Assembly (NCBI GenBank): GCA_035544895.1
Contig: DASZZM010000021.1
Location: 1 to 64,000 of the forward strand
DNA length: 64,000 bases
DNA from: JASLEW01 sp035544895
GTDB lineage: Bacteria; Acidobacteriota; Thermoanaerobaculia; Multivoradales; UBA5704
Direction of reading: 5' to 3'
Part shown: piece after piece, positions 28,326 through 40,082 of the stretch
Layout: the number at the start of each line of letters is the position of its first letter
Numbering within the stretch: the first letter of the stretch is position 1
Position numbers and translations under genes: made by a program
The notes under the pieces: generated by a model
What the model saw: the letters and a program-made list of their open reading frames with translations, nothing else
Database searches by the model: none
What the model was told of the DNA's origin: nothing

Positions 28326-29329
28326 GGCCCGCCCGCTTCCGCTCGAGGCGCGGCGTCGAGCGCGGCTTCCAGGGCCGCGACCATTTTCCGCTGCACCTCC
28401 GCGGTCTCGCCGGCGATCTCGAATCCCGCCGCGTTGCGGTGCCCACCGCCGCCATGGTGGCGGGCGATCTTCTCGACGTCCACCTCGCCGCGGCTGCGCA
28501 ACGAGATCTTGTTGAGGCCGTCGTCGCGCCGGCGGATCAGCGCCACGGCTTCGACGCCGGCGATCGATCGCGGGTAGTCGACCAGCCCTTCGGAGTCGCC
28601 GGGCGCGGCGCCGGCGCGGCGGAACATCTCGGGATCGAGACGCACCGTCGCGATGCGCCCCCCGGCGTGCAGCTCCAGGGTCTGCAGCATCTCGCCAAGC
28701 AGGCGCAGGGCGCCCTCCGGCTGGCTTTCATAGAGCCACTGCGCCACCTGTTCGGGCTGCGCGCCCTCGCGCACCAGCGCCGCGGCCGCCTCGAAGGCGG
28801 CCGGGGTCGCGTTGGAGAAGCGGAAGCCGCCGGTGTCGGTGACCAGGGTCAGGTAGAGGCAGCTCGCGATCTCGGGCTCCAAAGCCACCTTGAGCGCCTG
28901 GGCCAGCCGGTAGATCATCTCGCCGACCGCCGGGGCGGCGGAGTCCACCCAGTTGACCGCTCCGTAGTGCTGGTTGCCCAGGTGGTGGTCGATGTTGAGG
29001 ATGGGCAGGGCGGCGAGGTGGCCCTCGAGGCCCGTGCGGTCCGGGCTCGGACACTCGAGCACGATGGTGGCGTCGAACTTCTCGGGAAACCCGGTCGGCG
29101 GCTCCTCGCCGCTCACCACTCGGTCGCTGCCCGGCAACGGATTGTACAGCCCGGGCATCGCATCGCGGTTCCAGACCACGGCGCCCTTGCCCAGAAGGCG
29201 GAGCAGACGTGCCAGCCCGAGCTCCGAGCCGATGGCGTCGCCGTCGGGGTTGACGTGGCTGGTCAGCAGGAAACGGTTGCCCTGCCGGATCTTGCGCAGC
29301 AGGTCTTCAGGTGCTTTCATCCCGCCCAT
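28322..29329 (-). CDS. nrnA: DHH/DHHA1 family phosphoesterase (NrnA-like nanoRNase/pAp phosphatase)
   Basis: Manganese phosphoesterase of 335 aa that degrades very short RNAs and, in many relatives, 3'-phosphoadenosine-5'-phosphate. The DHH domain shows HVNPDGDAIGSELG (about residues 26-39), NIDHHLGN (the DHH motif, about 119-126) and VTDTGGFRFSN; the DHHA1 domain ends with GGGGHRNAAGFEI. ATG 29329 is chosen because GGAGAG lies 5 nt upstream. It overlaps rbfA by 23 nt; ATG 29320 is an alternative. The rbfA-nrnA-truB order is common, which links this gene to RNA turnover during ribosome and tRNA maturation. Confidence 0.92.
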   Translation of the reverse strand: MGGMKAPEDLLRKIRQGNRFLLTSHVNPDGDAIGSELGLARLLRLLGKGAVVWNRDAMPGLYNPLPGSDRVVSGEEPPTGFPEKFDATIVLECPSPDRTGLEGHLAALPILNIDHHLGNQHYGAVNWVDSAAPAVGEMIYRLAQALKVALEPEIASCLYLTLVTDTGGFRFSNATPAAFEAAAALVREGAQPEQVAQWLYESQPEGALRLLGEMLQTLELHAGGRIATVRLDPEMFRRAGAAPGDSEGLVDYPRSIAGVEAVALIRRRDDGLNKISLRSRGEVDVEKIARHHGGGGHRNAAGFEIAGETAEVQRKMVAALEAALDAAPRAEAGGP

Positions 29330-29660
29330 GGAGGCTCTCCAAGAGATCAGCGATGGTCTGGCTCTGCTCGGCTCCGCGGTCGAGCTCGAAAACCAGCTCC
29401 GGGGTGACGCGCAGCCGCAGCCGGTGGGCCAGCTCGGTGCGCAGAAAGCCGCGCGCATGGCGCAAGGCTTCGACTGCCGCCAGCCGCTGCTCCTCGAGCC
29501 CGAGGACCGAGACCTTGACCACGGCGCGGTACAGGTCCGGGCTGACGTCGATCTCGACGACGCTCACTAGCTTGATCCGCGGATCGTGGACCTGGCGCAG
29601 CAGGAGATCGGAGAGCTCGACCCGCAGCAGGTCGGCGACCCGTCCGGTGCGCCGGCTCAC
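29307..29660 (-). CDS. rbfA: Ribosome-binding factor A
   Basis: KH-like protein of 117 aa that assists 30S subunit maturation. Conserved residues include RRTGRVADLLRVELSDLL at the start, DPRIKLVSVVEIDVSPDL and the HARGFLRTELAHRLRLR, PELVFELD C-terminal part. Length is normal. Its ATG overlaps the stop of the DUF503 gene by 4 nt, and its end overlaps the start of the DHH gene, so the three are tightly coupled within the infB operon. Confidence 0.95.
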   Translation of the reverse strand: MSRRTGRVADLLRVELSDLLLRQVHDPRIKLVSVVEIDVSPDLYRAVVKVSVLGLEEQRLAAVEALRHARGFLRTELAHRLRLRVTPELVFELDRGAEQSQTIADLLESLHGRDEST

Positions 29661-29950
29661 CGCCCATCCTCCAGGATCTGCGGCTCCCAGCGCGTCAGGT
29701 ACGCCTCGGGCACGCTTTCCACCACATCGCGCACGCCGTCCAGGAGCTTTTCCATCTCCCCTTCCTTCTGGGTGACCGCCGCCAGCGAGATCTCCGCCCG
29801 CTGGTGCAGGTCGTGGAAGCCGGTCTCGGCGATCGAGACCCTGTAGCGGTTGTACAGGCGCTCGATCAACGATTTGACCACCCGCCGCTTATCCTTGAGA
29901 CTGCGGCTCTCGGGAAGGTGCAGCTCGAAGCTGGAGATGGCCACGATCAT
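29657..29950 (-). CDS. DUF503 (YlxP-like) family protein
   Basis: Small protein of 97 aa of the DUF503/YlxP family. This family typically sits between infB and rbfA, as here. It shows FELHLPESRSLKDKRRVVKSL, the family N-terminus, and the VSIAETGFHDLHQRAEISLAAV strand-helix. No enzymatic motif is evident. Its constant neighbourhood suggests a role in ribosome assembly or translation initiation, but the biochemical function is unknown. The gap between infB and this gene holds a copy of the dispersed GC-rich repeat. Confidence 0.93.
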   Translation of the reverse strand: MIVAISSFELHLPESRSLKDKRRVVKSLIERLYNRYRVSIAETGFHDLHQRAEISLAAVTQKEGEMEKLLDGVRDVVESVPEAYLTRWEPQILEDGR

Positions 29951-29952
29951 GG

Positions 29953-30000
29953 AATCGGGGGGGAAGGGGACGCCCCCTCCCTCTCACGCACTAACGAATT
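29953..30000 (+). repeat. Dispersed GC-rich intergenic repeat, copy C (right half)
   Basis: Reads AATCGGGGGGGAAGGGGACG, then CCCCCTCCCTCTCACGCACT. The GAAGGGGACGCCCCC core is shared with copy A (27131-27211). The end, CTCTCACGCACTAAC followed by TTTCTTTCTAG, also resembles copy D at 60399-60430. It fills the infB-DUF503 gap. Confidence 0.65.
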
Positions 30001-30022
30001 TCTTTCTAGCACCGACTCCGGG

Positions 30023-32884
<2,862 letters not shown>

Positions 32885-32934
32885 AACTTTGGCAACTCCT
32901 GTCGAAACGCTCCCCATCCCGGCCTAGTGTCCCG

Positions 32935-34506
<1,572 letters not shown>

Positions 34507-34578
34507 GGGGTCGATTCCTGTTCTTGCCATTTCCTGCGCTGACCTGCGGCAAAGCTCCGCGTCCTGGCCGCCAGGCCA

Positions 34579-35178
34579 CTAGAGCTCGATCTCCAGCCGG
34601 CCGAGCCGGATGCTCTCCAGCCCGACGACGTGGCGCTCTCCTGTCTTTTCGTCCACGATAACGACTTCCGCCGCCGCGCCGGGAGCCGCGGCGGGATGAA
34701 ACTCGGCCAGGCGCCCGACGACCGTGCGCTTGGCGCCCCCTGCGGAGGACCCGAGAGCTCCGGACGGCCCGGGCGACTCGAAGGTGACTCGCGCCAGCCG
34801 GCCGAGGAAACGCTCGTAGTCGCTCGGCCTGTAGAGCTGCCGGTCGAGCCCGGGAGAGGAGACCTCCAGCACGTAGCGGCTCTTGCCGAAGTCGAGCACG
34901 TCGAGCAGCGCCGAGACCTGCCGCGCCACGTGCTCGCAGTCGCCGAGGGTAATCCCTTCCGCCCGGTCGAGGATCAGCCGCAGCACCCCGCCCTTCCAGG
35001 CGGCATGCACCAGCTCGGAACCCGCGGCGGCCGCCACCTGGGCGATCTCCGTTTCGAGCTCGGGCGTCATTGCCGGCGCTTTTTGCGCCATGGGCTCCAG
35101 GGACGCCCTGGGCGCTCTCGGCTCCTTGGGCCCTCTCCGCGCTCTCGGCTCCTTGGGCTTCCTTTGCGTCTCCGCCAT
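34579..35178 (-). CDS. rimP: Ribosome maturation factor RimP
   Basis: Protein of up to 199 aa needed for 30S maturation. Family segments are AAAAGSELVHAAWKGG, LRLILDRAEGITLGDCEHV, LEVSSPGLDRQLYRPSDYERF and a late EVVIVDEKTGERHVVGL. ATG 35178 has GGAGG just upstream, but it adds a 36-residue basic, proline-rich extension with an internal repeat (KEPRARRGP, KEPRAPRAS). ATG 35070 would give a 163-aa protein of normal RimP size, so the start is uncertain. The gene is first in the rimP-nusA-infB operon and has its own promoter and leader terminator. Confidence 0.93.
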   Translation of the reverse strand: MAETQRKPKEPRARRGPKEPRAPRASLEPMAQKAPAMTPELETEIAQVAAAAGSELVHAAWKGGVLRLILDRAEGITLGDCEHVARQVSALLDVLDFGKSRYVLEVSSPGLDRQLYRPSDYERFLGRLARVTFESPGPSGALGSSAGGAKRTVVGRLAEFHPAAAPGAAAEVVIVDEKTGERHVVGLESIRLGRLEIEL

Positions 35179-35268
35179 GATCCTCCATCGGTCTCCAGCC
35201 AGCCTCCCCTTTGCGCCCCCTGTGCTTGCCCCTACGCCTCGCTCCCAATCGCCCCCGATCGGCTCCAA

Positions 35269-35296
35269 CAAAAAAAGTGGGCATGAGCCCACTTCT
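35269..35296 (-). terminator. Intrinsic terminator in the rimP leader (attenuator-like)
   Basis: On the minus strand AAGTGGGC, loop TCAT, GCCCACTT is followed by an unbroken T run (7 T, 35276-35270) and GTTGG. The stem is perfect. It lies between the rimP promoter (35336-35364) and the rimP start (35178), so transcripts must pass it to express the operon. A terminator-like hairpin in this place matches the idea of a rimP leader attenuator described in other bacteria. Confidence 0.85.
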
Positions 35297-35335
35297 TACC
35301 GACCGCTCTAGGGTCCCGGCAAGGCTGGCGTATGC

Positions 35336-35364
35336 ATTATAGGCCACCTCGCCATCGCCTGCAA
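35336..35364 (-). promoter_or_regulatory. Sigma-70-type promoter of the rimP-nusA-infB operon
   Basis: On the minus strand TTGCAG (35364-35359), a 17-base spacer and TATAAT (35341-35336). The -10 is a perfect consensus and is exceptional in this GC-rich DNA. Predicted transcription starts near 35329, giving a leader of about 150 nt before rimP. The promoter sits only 46 bases downstream of the preceding gene's stop. Confidence 0.85.
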
Positions 35365-35409
35365 CATCTACCGCCACGGATACGCTCCACCCTCCGATAT
35401 CGCGCGAGG

Positions 35410-36616
35410 TCAAGGCGGCGCCAGGAGCCCGGCGGCGCTGGCGGTGAGGGTGATCGACTGTGGCAGGAGGCGGCCTTCCACCAGGACGACGCGCTGGGCG
35501 GCGAGCTCCTCGCGGAGGAGCTTGTAGGCGTGATCCAGCCTCGTCTGCGTGCCGATGTGTTCAATCGTGCCCCAGTCCTCCCTGGCCGAATTATCAGGTT
35601 CATCGACGGACCAGACGAAGAGCGGTACGTGGATGGCTGCCAGATAGCGCCTGACCGCCAGCGGGGCGTGACGGCTCCCGTCCCTGGCGCCGGCGGCGAG
35701 GACCAGGAGCACGGCCCTGGGGCCGGCCACGGCGGCGGCTTGCAGCCCCGCGACGGCCACCGCATCGGCGATCCGCGCCGTCTTTCTCTCCGGCACGACG
35801 ATGTGCATGAGGAGCCAGCCGATCCCGTACTCGGGTCGCGACGAAGCGCATCCGGCTGCCGCGTTGCAGGATGAACTGATACCGCCGCAGAATGCTCCAT
35901 GGAGCCATCATGGAGTTCCTGGTCACGCCGGGCGCGCGCACCGCGAAGATGTGCGGCGGGCCGACCTCGACCGCGCTCACCCGCAAGGCCTTGCCGTCTG
36001 CCCTGAACCAGTCCTGGAGCTGTCCGGCTGGCGGCAAGGCGCCACCCTGCCGCGGCCGCACGGCAACCGCCGTCAGCTCGGTCGCGATTTCCTCGCCATA
36101 CTCGGCGCCGAGGACGACGTCCTTACGTGCCACCACGCCGTGAGCGAAACGCAGCGTGGCGGAGAGCACATGTCCTGGGCCGCTGCCGGCCAGCTCGGGC
36201 AGGATCGACCGGTTCTCGCGGTCGAGCTCCAGGGGCTGGCCGTCCAGGGTCAAGGAGAACGCCAGCGGACGCTCGTTGGTCAGGCTTTGCCAGGTCAGGC
36301 GCGCCACCCGCGGCCGGCCCGCCTCGGCCTTCTCGACGACGATCTCTACCTCCGCCGCCGGCCGCGGCAGATTGATCCACTGCTCGGCCCGCGCCACCTC
36401 CCGGTCCCCCAGGCCGAGACCACGCGCGACGAGGTGGTGGGGCAGCAAGTCCATGCCGAAGTCGACTTCGGCACTCCACGGCGGCTTCTCGAGCCGCGCC
36501 ACCGTCTTGCCGTCCAGGAGCAGCTCGACCGCTACCACAGCGGGCCCCGCCGACAGGGCGACCGGTCCCGCTCCGGTAGTCAGACCCAGGAACAGGGTGA
36601 GGAAGGCGATTTCCAT
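35410..36616 (-). pseudogene. Secreted VWA-type protein, frameshifted
   Basis: About 400 aa when two frames are joined. The first frame (ATG 36616) begins with a signal-like hydrophobic segment, then Ig-like strands (VELLLDGKTVARLEKPPW, WINLPRPAAEVEIVVE) and continues to RMRFVAT near 35840. The second frame resumes as PEYGIGWLLMHIVVPE and continues GPRAVLLVLAAGARDGS to the stop at 35410. One indel near 35833-35843 (around GCGACCCGAG on the coding strand) explains the break. The overall pattern resembles the VWFA-related secreted proteins frequent in Acidobacteriota, but I cannot see a complete MIDAS metal site, so the family name is tentative. Confidence 0.6.
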
Positions 36617-36755
36617 AGGCGAAGCGTCAGACCATTCTAGTTGGGATTTCTCACAGACCTGCTCGGTGGCCCCTCAAACGCGCCGTCGAGCCGTTCGAGA
36701 GCCCGTTTCGCGTCTTCTCCGATAGGATGGGAACGAACCGGCGGCTGGGATTCCC

Positions 36756-37316
36756 ATGGTCACCACCACGCTCCACACGGTTGAAGACCTTCCTTCGCTC
36801 CTCGATTCGGTGCGGCCCTGGGAGCTGTGGCGCGGCGTCCTGCGGCCGATGACGGTGACCGGCGGCCCGCATGGCTCGGTGATCTGTCGCCTGACCGCGG
36901 CGCTCGGGCCCCACGTCTACGGCCGCGGTCTCGGAGAGCTGTTCTGCGAGGCAACCGCCTTCGTGCTGGAGCGCGCTCCCGACACCGTGCTCTGCCCCGA
37001 CACCGCCTTCGTCGCCAAGGCGCGCCTTCCCGAAGGGGGAATCGGCCCGGGCCTCCTCGAGCTGGCCCCGGACCTCTCCGTCGAGGTCCTCTCCCCGGGC
37101 GATCGTCCCGCCGAGATCCGCGCCAAGATCGCAGCCTACCTGCGCCTCGGGGTGCGCGCGGTGTGGGTGATCGACCCGCAGCAGCGCATCGTCCAGATCC
37201 ACGCCGCTGGGGAACGGGAGATCCTGCTCACCGAGCGCGACGATCTTGAGGGCGGCGAGGTGATCCCGGGCTTCCGCTGTTCGGTGGCAGCGCTCTTCGC
37301 CGGTCTGCGGGCCTGA
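36756..37316 (+). CDS. Uma2-family (restriction endonuclease-like) protein
   Basis: Uma2 protein of 186 aa, second copy in this window. Signatures are WELWRGVLRPM near residue 23, a central LCPDTAFVAK with the conserved Pro-Asp, LAPDLSVEVLSPGDRP (the glutamate of the nuclease-like core), KIAAYLRLGVRAVWVIDP and a final IPGFRCSVAALF. It is 30-45 residues shorter at the N-terminus of the fold than its partner at 5368-5940. The stop is followed at once, on the other strand, by the end of a TPR-protein fragment. Role unknown. Confidence 0.88.
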   Translation: MVTTTLHTVEDLPSLLDSVRPWELWRGVLRPMTVTGGPHGSVICRLTAALGPHVYGRGLGELFCEATAFVLERAPDTVLCPDTAFVAKARLPEGGIGPGLLELAPDLSVEVLSPGDRPAEIRAKIAAYLRLGVRAVWVIDPQQRIVQIHAAGEREILLTERDDLEGGEVIPGFRCSVAALFAGLRA

Positions 37317-37828
37317 CCGTCCTGGAGGCGCGCCAGCAGGTCGTTGCGGCCGATGCTGCTCCACGCCAGGCGGGCGGCTTCCACATGAGCTCGGCGCTGC
37401 GTGGGATCGGACACGACTCCAGCAAGCCGGACGTGCGCCCGGCCGATCGAGCAAGGCTCCTGGATGCGTTCATAGAGCCCAAGCGCTTCCCTGAAGTGCC
37501 GAAGCGCCGAAGGCTCGTCTCCGGTCGCCGCGCCGATGTCGCCGAGACCCTGGATGCAGTTTGCCTGGCCGACCACGGAGCCCACCCGGCGATAAGGCGG
37601 CAGGGCCTCCTCATAGCGTGCCCGTGCGCCGTCGTGGTCGGAGCGAGCAAGAGCGATGTCGCCGAGGCCCATGATGCAGTTGGCCTCGCCGCGTACTGAG
37701 CCCACCCGGCGATAGAGCGGCAGGGCCTCCTCATAGCGGGCCCGTGCGCCGTCGTGGTCGGAGTCGAGGCTTCGGGCTTCACGAAATCGCCTCCGTAACT
37801 GACGCCGCTGTTGAGCGGGAGATTCCAC
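37136..37828 (-). pseudogene. Tetratricopeptide-repeat protein fragment
   Basis: Only the C-terminal part of a TPR protein is recognisable (about 37318-37828). Two nearly identical 40-residue units read DHDGARARYEEALPLYRRVG then SVRGEANCIMGLGDIA, each 120 bases long, followed by more divergent units (ALRHFREALGLYERI, HVEAARLAWSSIGRNDLLAR). Such units are typical of large NACHT/CHAT-linked TPR proteins. The open frame runs on for 180 bases antisense to Uma2 before its stop, which is unlikely to be original coding. Upstream it is cut off 32 bases before the inverted-repeat element that carries the group II intron, so the gene was probably truncated by that insertion. Confidence 0.5.
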
Positions 37829-37859
37829 GGCGACCCGGCGGTCCGTGCAGGCTGAGACG

Positions 37860-37909
37860 GCCCGCCATCGCAGGGGGAGCTACAACCGAAGGCTAACCCG
37901 CATTTCTCA
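37860..37909. repeat. Left inverted repeat of the intron-bearing element
   Basis: Contains GCCCGCC, TCGCAGGG and ends GCTAACCCGCATTTCTCA. The same blocks occur in reverse complement at 40041-40082 (TGAGAAATGCGGGCTAGC, CCCTGCGA, GGGCGGGC). The group II intron begins directly at its inner edge. Confidence 0.75.
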
Positions 37910-38410
37910 GTGCGCCGTGCAAAGGCGGCGCTTTCCAGTGGGTGCGAAGCCCACCCGGCAGCTGGTCGCTCCGGCCGGTAGCAATCGGAGCGGTGGTGGA
38001 GGAGACGAAGCCATCGGAGCCTCCGGTGTAGAGGGTCGCCTTGGGCGACTTGGCGAACGTGCAGGCCGAAACGAGAGTGAACGCTGAGCAGGCCTCGAAA
38101 AGGGTAACGTGGGAGCCGACCCGCCTGAGATACGGGGAAGGCCGGAGTCTCTGGCCGAGGACGAGCGACCCAGGCCAGGGGTCCCACCGGGGTAATGGCG
38201 TTGGCATGCACGGAAGAGGAAAGCGTCAGCAACACGGGAAACCCCAGCGGTCTCCTGGCGTGAGGAGAACCGGCAACCCGCGAGGGCCAGGCCGGGCCGT
38301 CTGGGGTGGCGGAGAGGCCCGTAGGAGCGAGGAAGCCGGGTAATGCCGGTGGAGCGAAGGGGCCTCAGTTCAAGGACAACGCCTGACGGGGCGAGGACGA
38401 GGAGAGTGGC

Positions 38411-39736
38411 ATGAGCCTGGAGCCTCCTGAAAAAGTCCGGAAGCTGCAAGCGGCGTTGCACGCCAAAGCGAAGGGATCGCCGGGCTATCGCTTCTATCTG
38501 CTCTACGACAAGCTGTACCGCGAGGACATCCTGGACTACGCCTACCGTCTCTGCGCCGCCAATGGCGGAGCAGCGGGGGTGGACGGCCAGGGCTTCGCCG
38601 ACATCGAGTCGCAGGGCCGGGAGGCGTGGCTGGGCGAATTGGCGCGAGAGCTCAGAGAGAAGGGGTATCGACCGCAGGCGATTAGACGGGTCTACATCCC
38701 GAAGCCGAGCGGAGGTCAACGGCCGTTGGGTATCCCGACGGTTCGCGACCGAGTGGTCCAGACGGCGGCGGTGCTGGTCTTGAGTCCCATTTTCGAGGCC
38801 GACCTGCCGCCGGAGCAGTATGGATACCGACCGGGGCGTAGCGGTCTGGACGCCGTCCGGGAGGTCCACACCTTGGTCAACAGCGGCCACCGCGAGGTGG
38901 TCGATGCGGACCTGAGCGGCTACTTCGACAGCATCCCCCACGCCGAGTTGATGACATCGATCGCCCGTCGCATCAGCGACCGCCATGTGCTTCGCCTCAT
39001 CAAGCAGTGGCTCAAGGCGCTGGTGGAGGAGACCGACGACCGGGGGAGGAAGCGTCGAACGACCCGCGCCAAGGACACGGGACGGGGCGTCCCGCAAGGG
39101 GCGCCGCTGTCGCCGCTGCTGAGCAATCTCTATATGCGGCGGTTTGTCCTGGGGTGGACGAAGCTGGGCCATGCGAGGCGGCTGGGCGCTCAGATCGTCA
39201 ACTACGCCGACGACTTCGTGATCTGCTGCCGTGGCAGCGCCGAGGAGGCGATGCAGGCCATGCGGGCCATGATGAAGCGGCTCAAGCTGACGGTCAACGA
39301 GACGAAGACCCGCAGGTGTCGTCTGCCGGAAGAGTCCTTCGACTTTTTGGGCTACACGATTGGCCGCTGCTGGTCGGCGCAGACGGGGCGGGCCTATTTG
39401 GGCACGCGCCCGTCGCGGCAGAGCCTCCAACGACTCTACCGAGAGATCAGCGAACGGACGGATCGACGAACTCTGCCCCTCGACCCTGAGCAGATGGCTG
39501 CCCGGCTCAACCGCATCTTGGTGGGCTGGGCGAACTACTTCTGCCTGGGGCCGGTGAGCAACGCCTACCGGAGCGTGGACCACCACGCCGCCGGGCGGCT
39601 GCGCCAGTGGTTGCGCCGCAAGCACAAGCTCAAGGATCGGGGCACCACGCGCCACCCCGACAGCTATCTCTATGAGAAGCTGGGACTTGTCCGCCTGAGC
39701 GAGCGCACGCGCCATCTCCCGTGGGCGACCGCGTGA
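38411..39736 (+). CDS. ltrA: Group II intron reverse transcriptase/maturase
   Basis: Protein of 441 aa that splices and mobilises its host intron. The reverse transcriptase core is complete: IRRVYIPKPSGGQRPLGIPT, VDADLSGYFDSIPH, GVPQGAPLSPLLSNLYM and the catalytic YADD at residues 265-268. FDFLGYTIGR follows, then a maturase (X) domain with RLNRILVGWANYF (about 355-367). No HNH endonuclease domain follows, so target-primed insertion probably uses a nicked or single-stranded site. ATG 38411 is preceded by GAGGAGAG. The frame lies in the loop of intron domain IV, as expected. Confidence 0.95.
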   Translation: MSLEPPEKVRKLQAALHAKAKGSPGYRFYLLYDKLYREDILDYAYRLCAANGGAAGVDGQGFADIESQGREAWLGELARELREKGYRPQAIRRVYIPKPSGGQRPLGIPTVRDRVVQTAAVLVLSPIFEADLPPEQYGYRPGRSGLDAVREVHTLVNSGHREVVDADLSGYFDSIPHAELMTSIARRISDRHVLRLIKQWLKALVEETDDRGRKRRTTRAKDTGRGVPQGAPLSPLLSNLYMRRFVLGWTKLGHARRLGAQIVNYADDFVICCRGSAEEAMQAMRAMMKRLKLTVNETKTRRCRLPEESFDFLGYTIGRCWSAQTGRAYLGTRPSRQSLQRLYREISERTDRRTLPLDPEQMAARLNRILVGWANYFCLGPVSNAYRSVDHHAAGRLRQWLRRKHKLKDRGTTRHPDSYLYEKLGLVRLSERTRHLPWATA

Positions 39737-39748
39737 CTCCTTGTCCGG

Positions 39749-39782
39749 AAGCCGGATGCGGGAAAACCGCCTGTCCGGTTTG
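39749..39782 (+). ncRNA. Group II intron domain V (catalytic RNA hairpin)
   Basis: A 34-base hairpin with the catalytic AGC triad (39750-39752), a CCGGATGCGG 5' arm, a GAAA loop and a CCGCCTGTCCGG 3' arm with the usual two-base bulge. It lies 12 bases after the maturase stop. Confidence 0.88.
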
Positions 39783-39913
39783 ATGAGCGGGATGTGGAAA
39801 CGGAGAATGGGCAGGCTACCTACGCCCCGGACCGAAAGGGCCGGAACCGGCTGGCTTTCCCTACACCACCGCGCCACATCTCGACTCCACTGCCTCCTCT
39901 GCTGCGGCGCCGG

Positions 39914-40016
39914 AAATGGGCCTGTCTCCGGCGTTGCGCTCGGTCGGACTCTCTCGACGTACTTCGAGTACGCCTCGGTCGTCCGACCTTCGCGCGCCTT
40001 GGATCCTGGCCCATTT
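39914..40016. repeat. Imperfect 103-base palindrome
   Basis: The sequence is symmetrical about 39965: AAATGGGCC at the left end pairs with GGCCCATTT at the right end, GGTCGGAC with GTCCGACC, and GTACT with AGTAC around a TCG centre. Mismatched stretches separate these blocks. It lies between the intron and the right inverted repeat and is probably the body of a miniature hairpin element. Confidence 0.75.
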
Positions 40017-40040
40017 GCGGCCCCTCGCGACGAGGAAGCA

Positions 40041-40082
40041 TGAGAAATGCGGGCTAGCGTTCCCGCCCTGCGACGGGCGGGC
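40041..40082. repeat. Right inverted repeat of the intron-bearing element
   Basis: TGAGAAATGCGGGCTAGC followed by CCCTGCGACGGGCGGGC, the reverse complement (with gaps) of 37860-37909. The ATG of the next gene (40047) falls inside this repeat. Confidence 0.75.

Larger units (their letters stand above)
37910..39832 (+). mobile_element. Group II intron (RNA plus maturase ORF)
   Basis: The 5' end GTGCG (37910) matches the group II consensus, followed by a GC-rich domain I hairpin (TGCGCCGTGCAAAGGCGGCG). Domain V is clear at 39749-39782, with AGCCGGATGCGG, a GAAA-type tetraloop and CCGC..GTCCGGTT. A short domain VI follows (GGGCAGG, CTA, CCTACGCCC) with a candidate branch-point A on its 3' arm. 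The 3' boundary near 39832 (ending AC) is accurate to a few bases only. The encoded maturase fills 38411-39736. All parts expected of an active intron are present. Confidence 0.85.
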
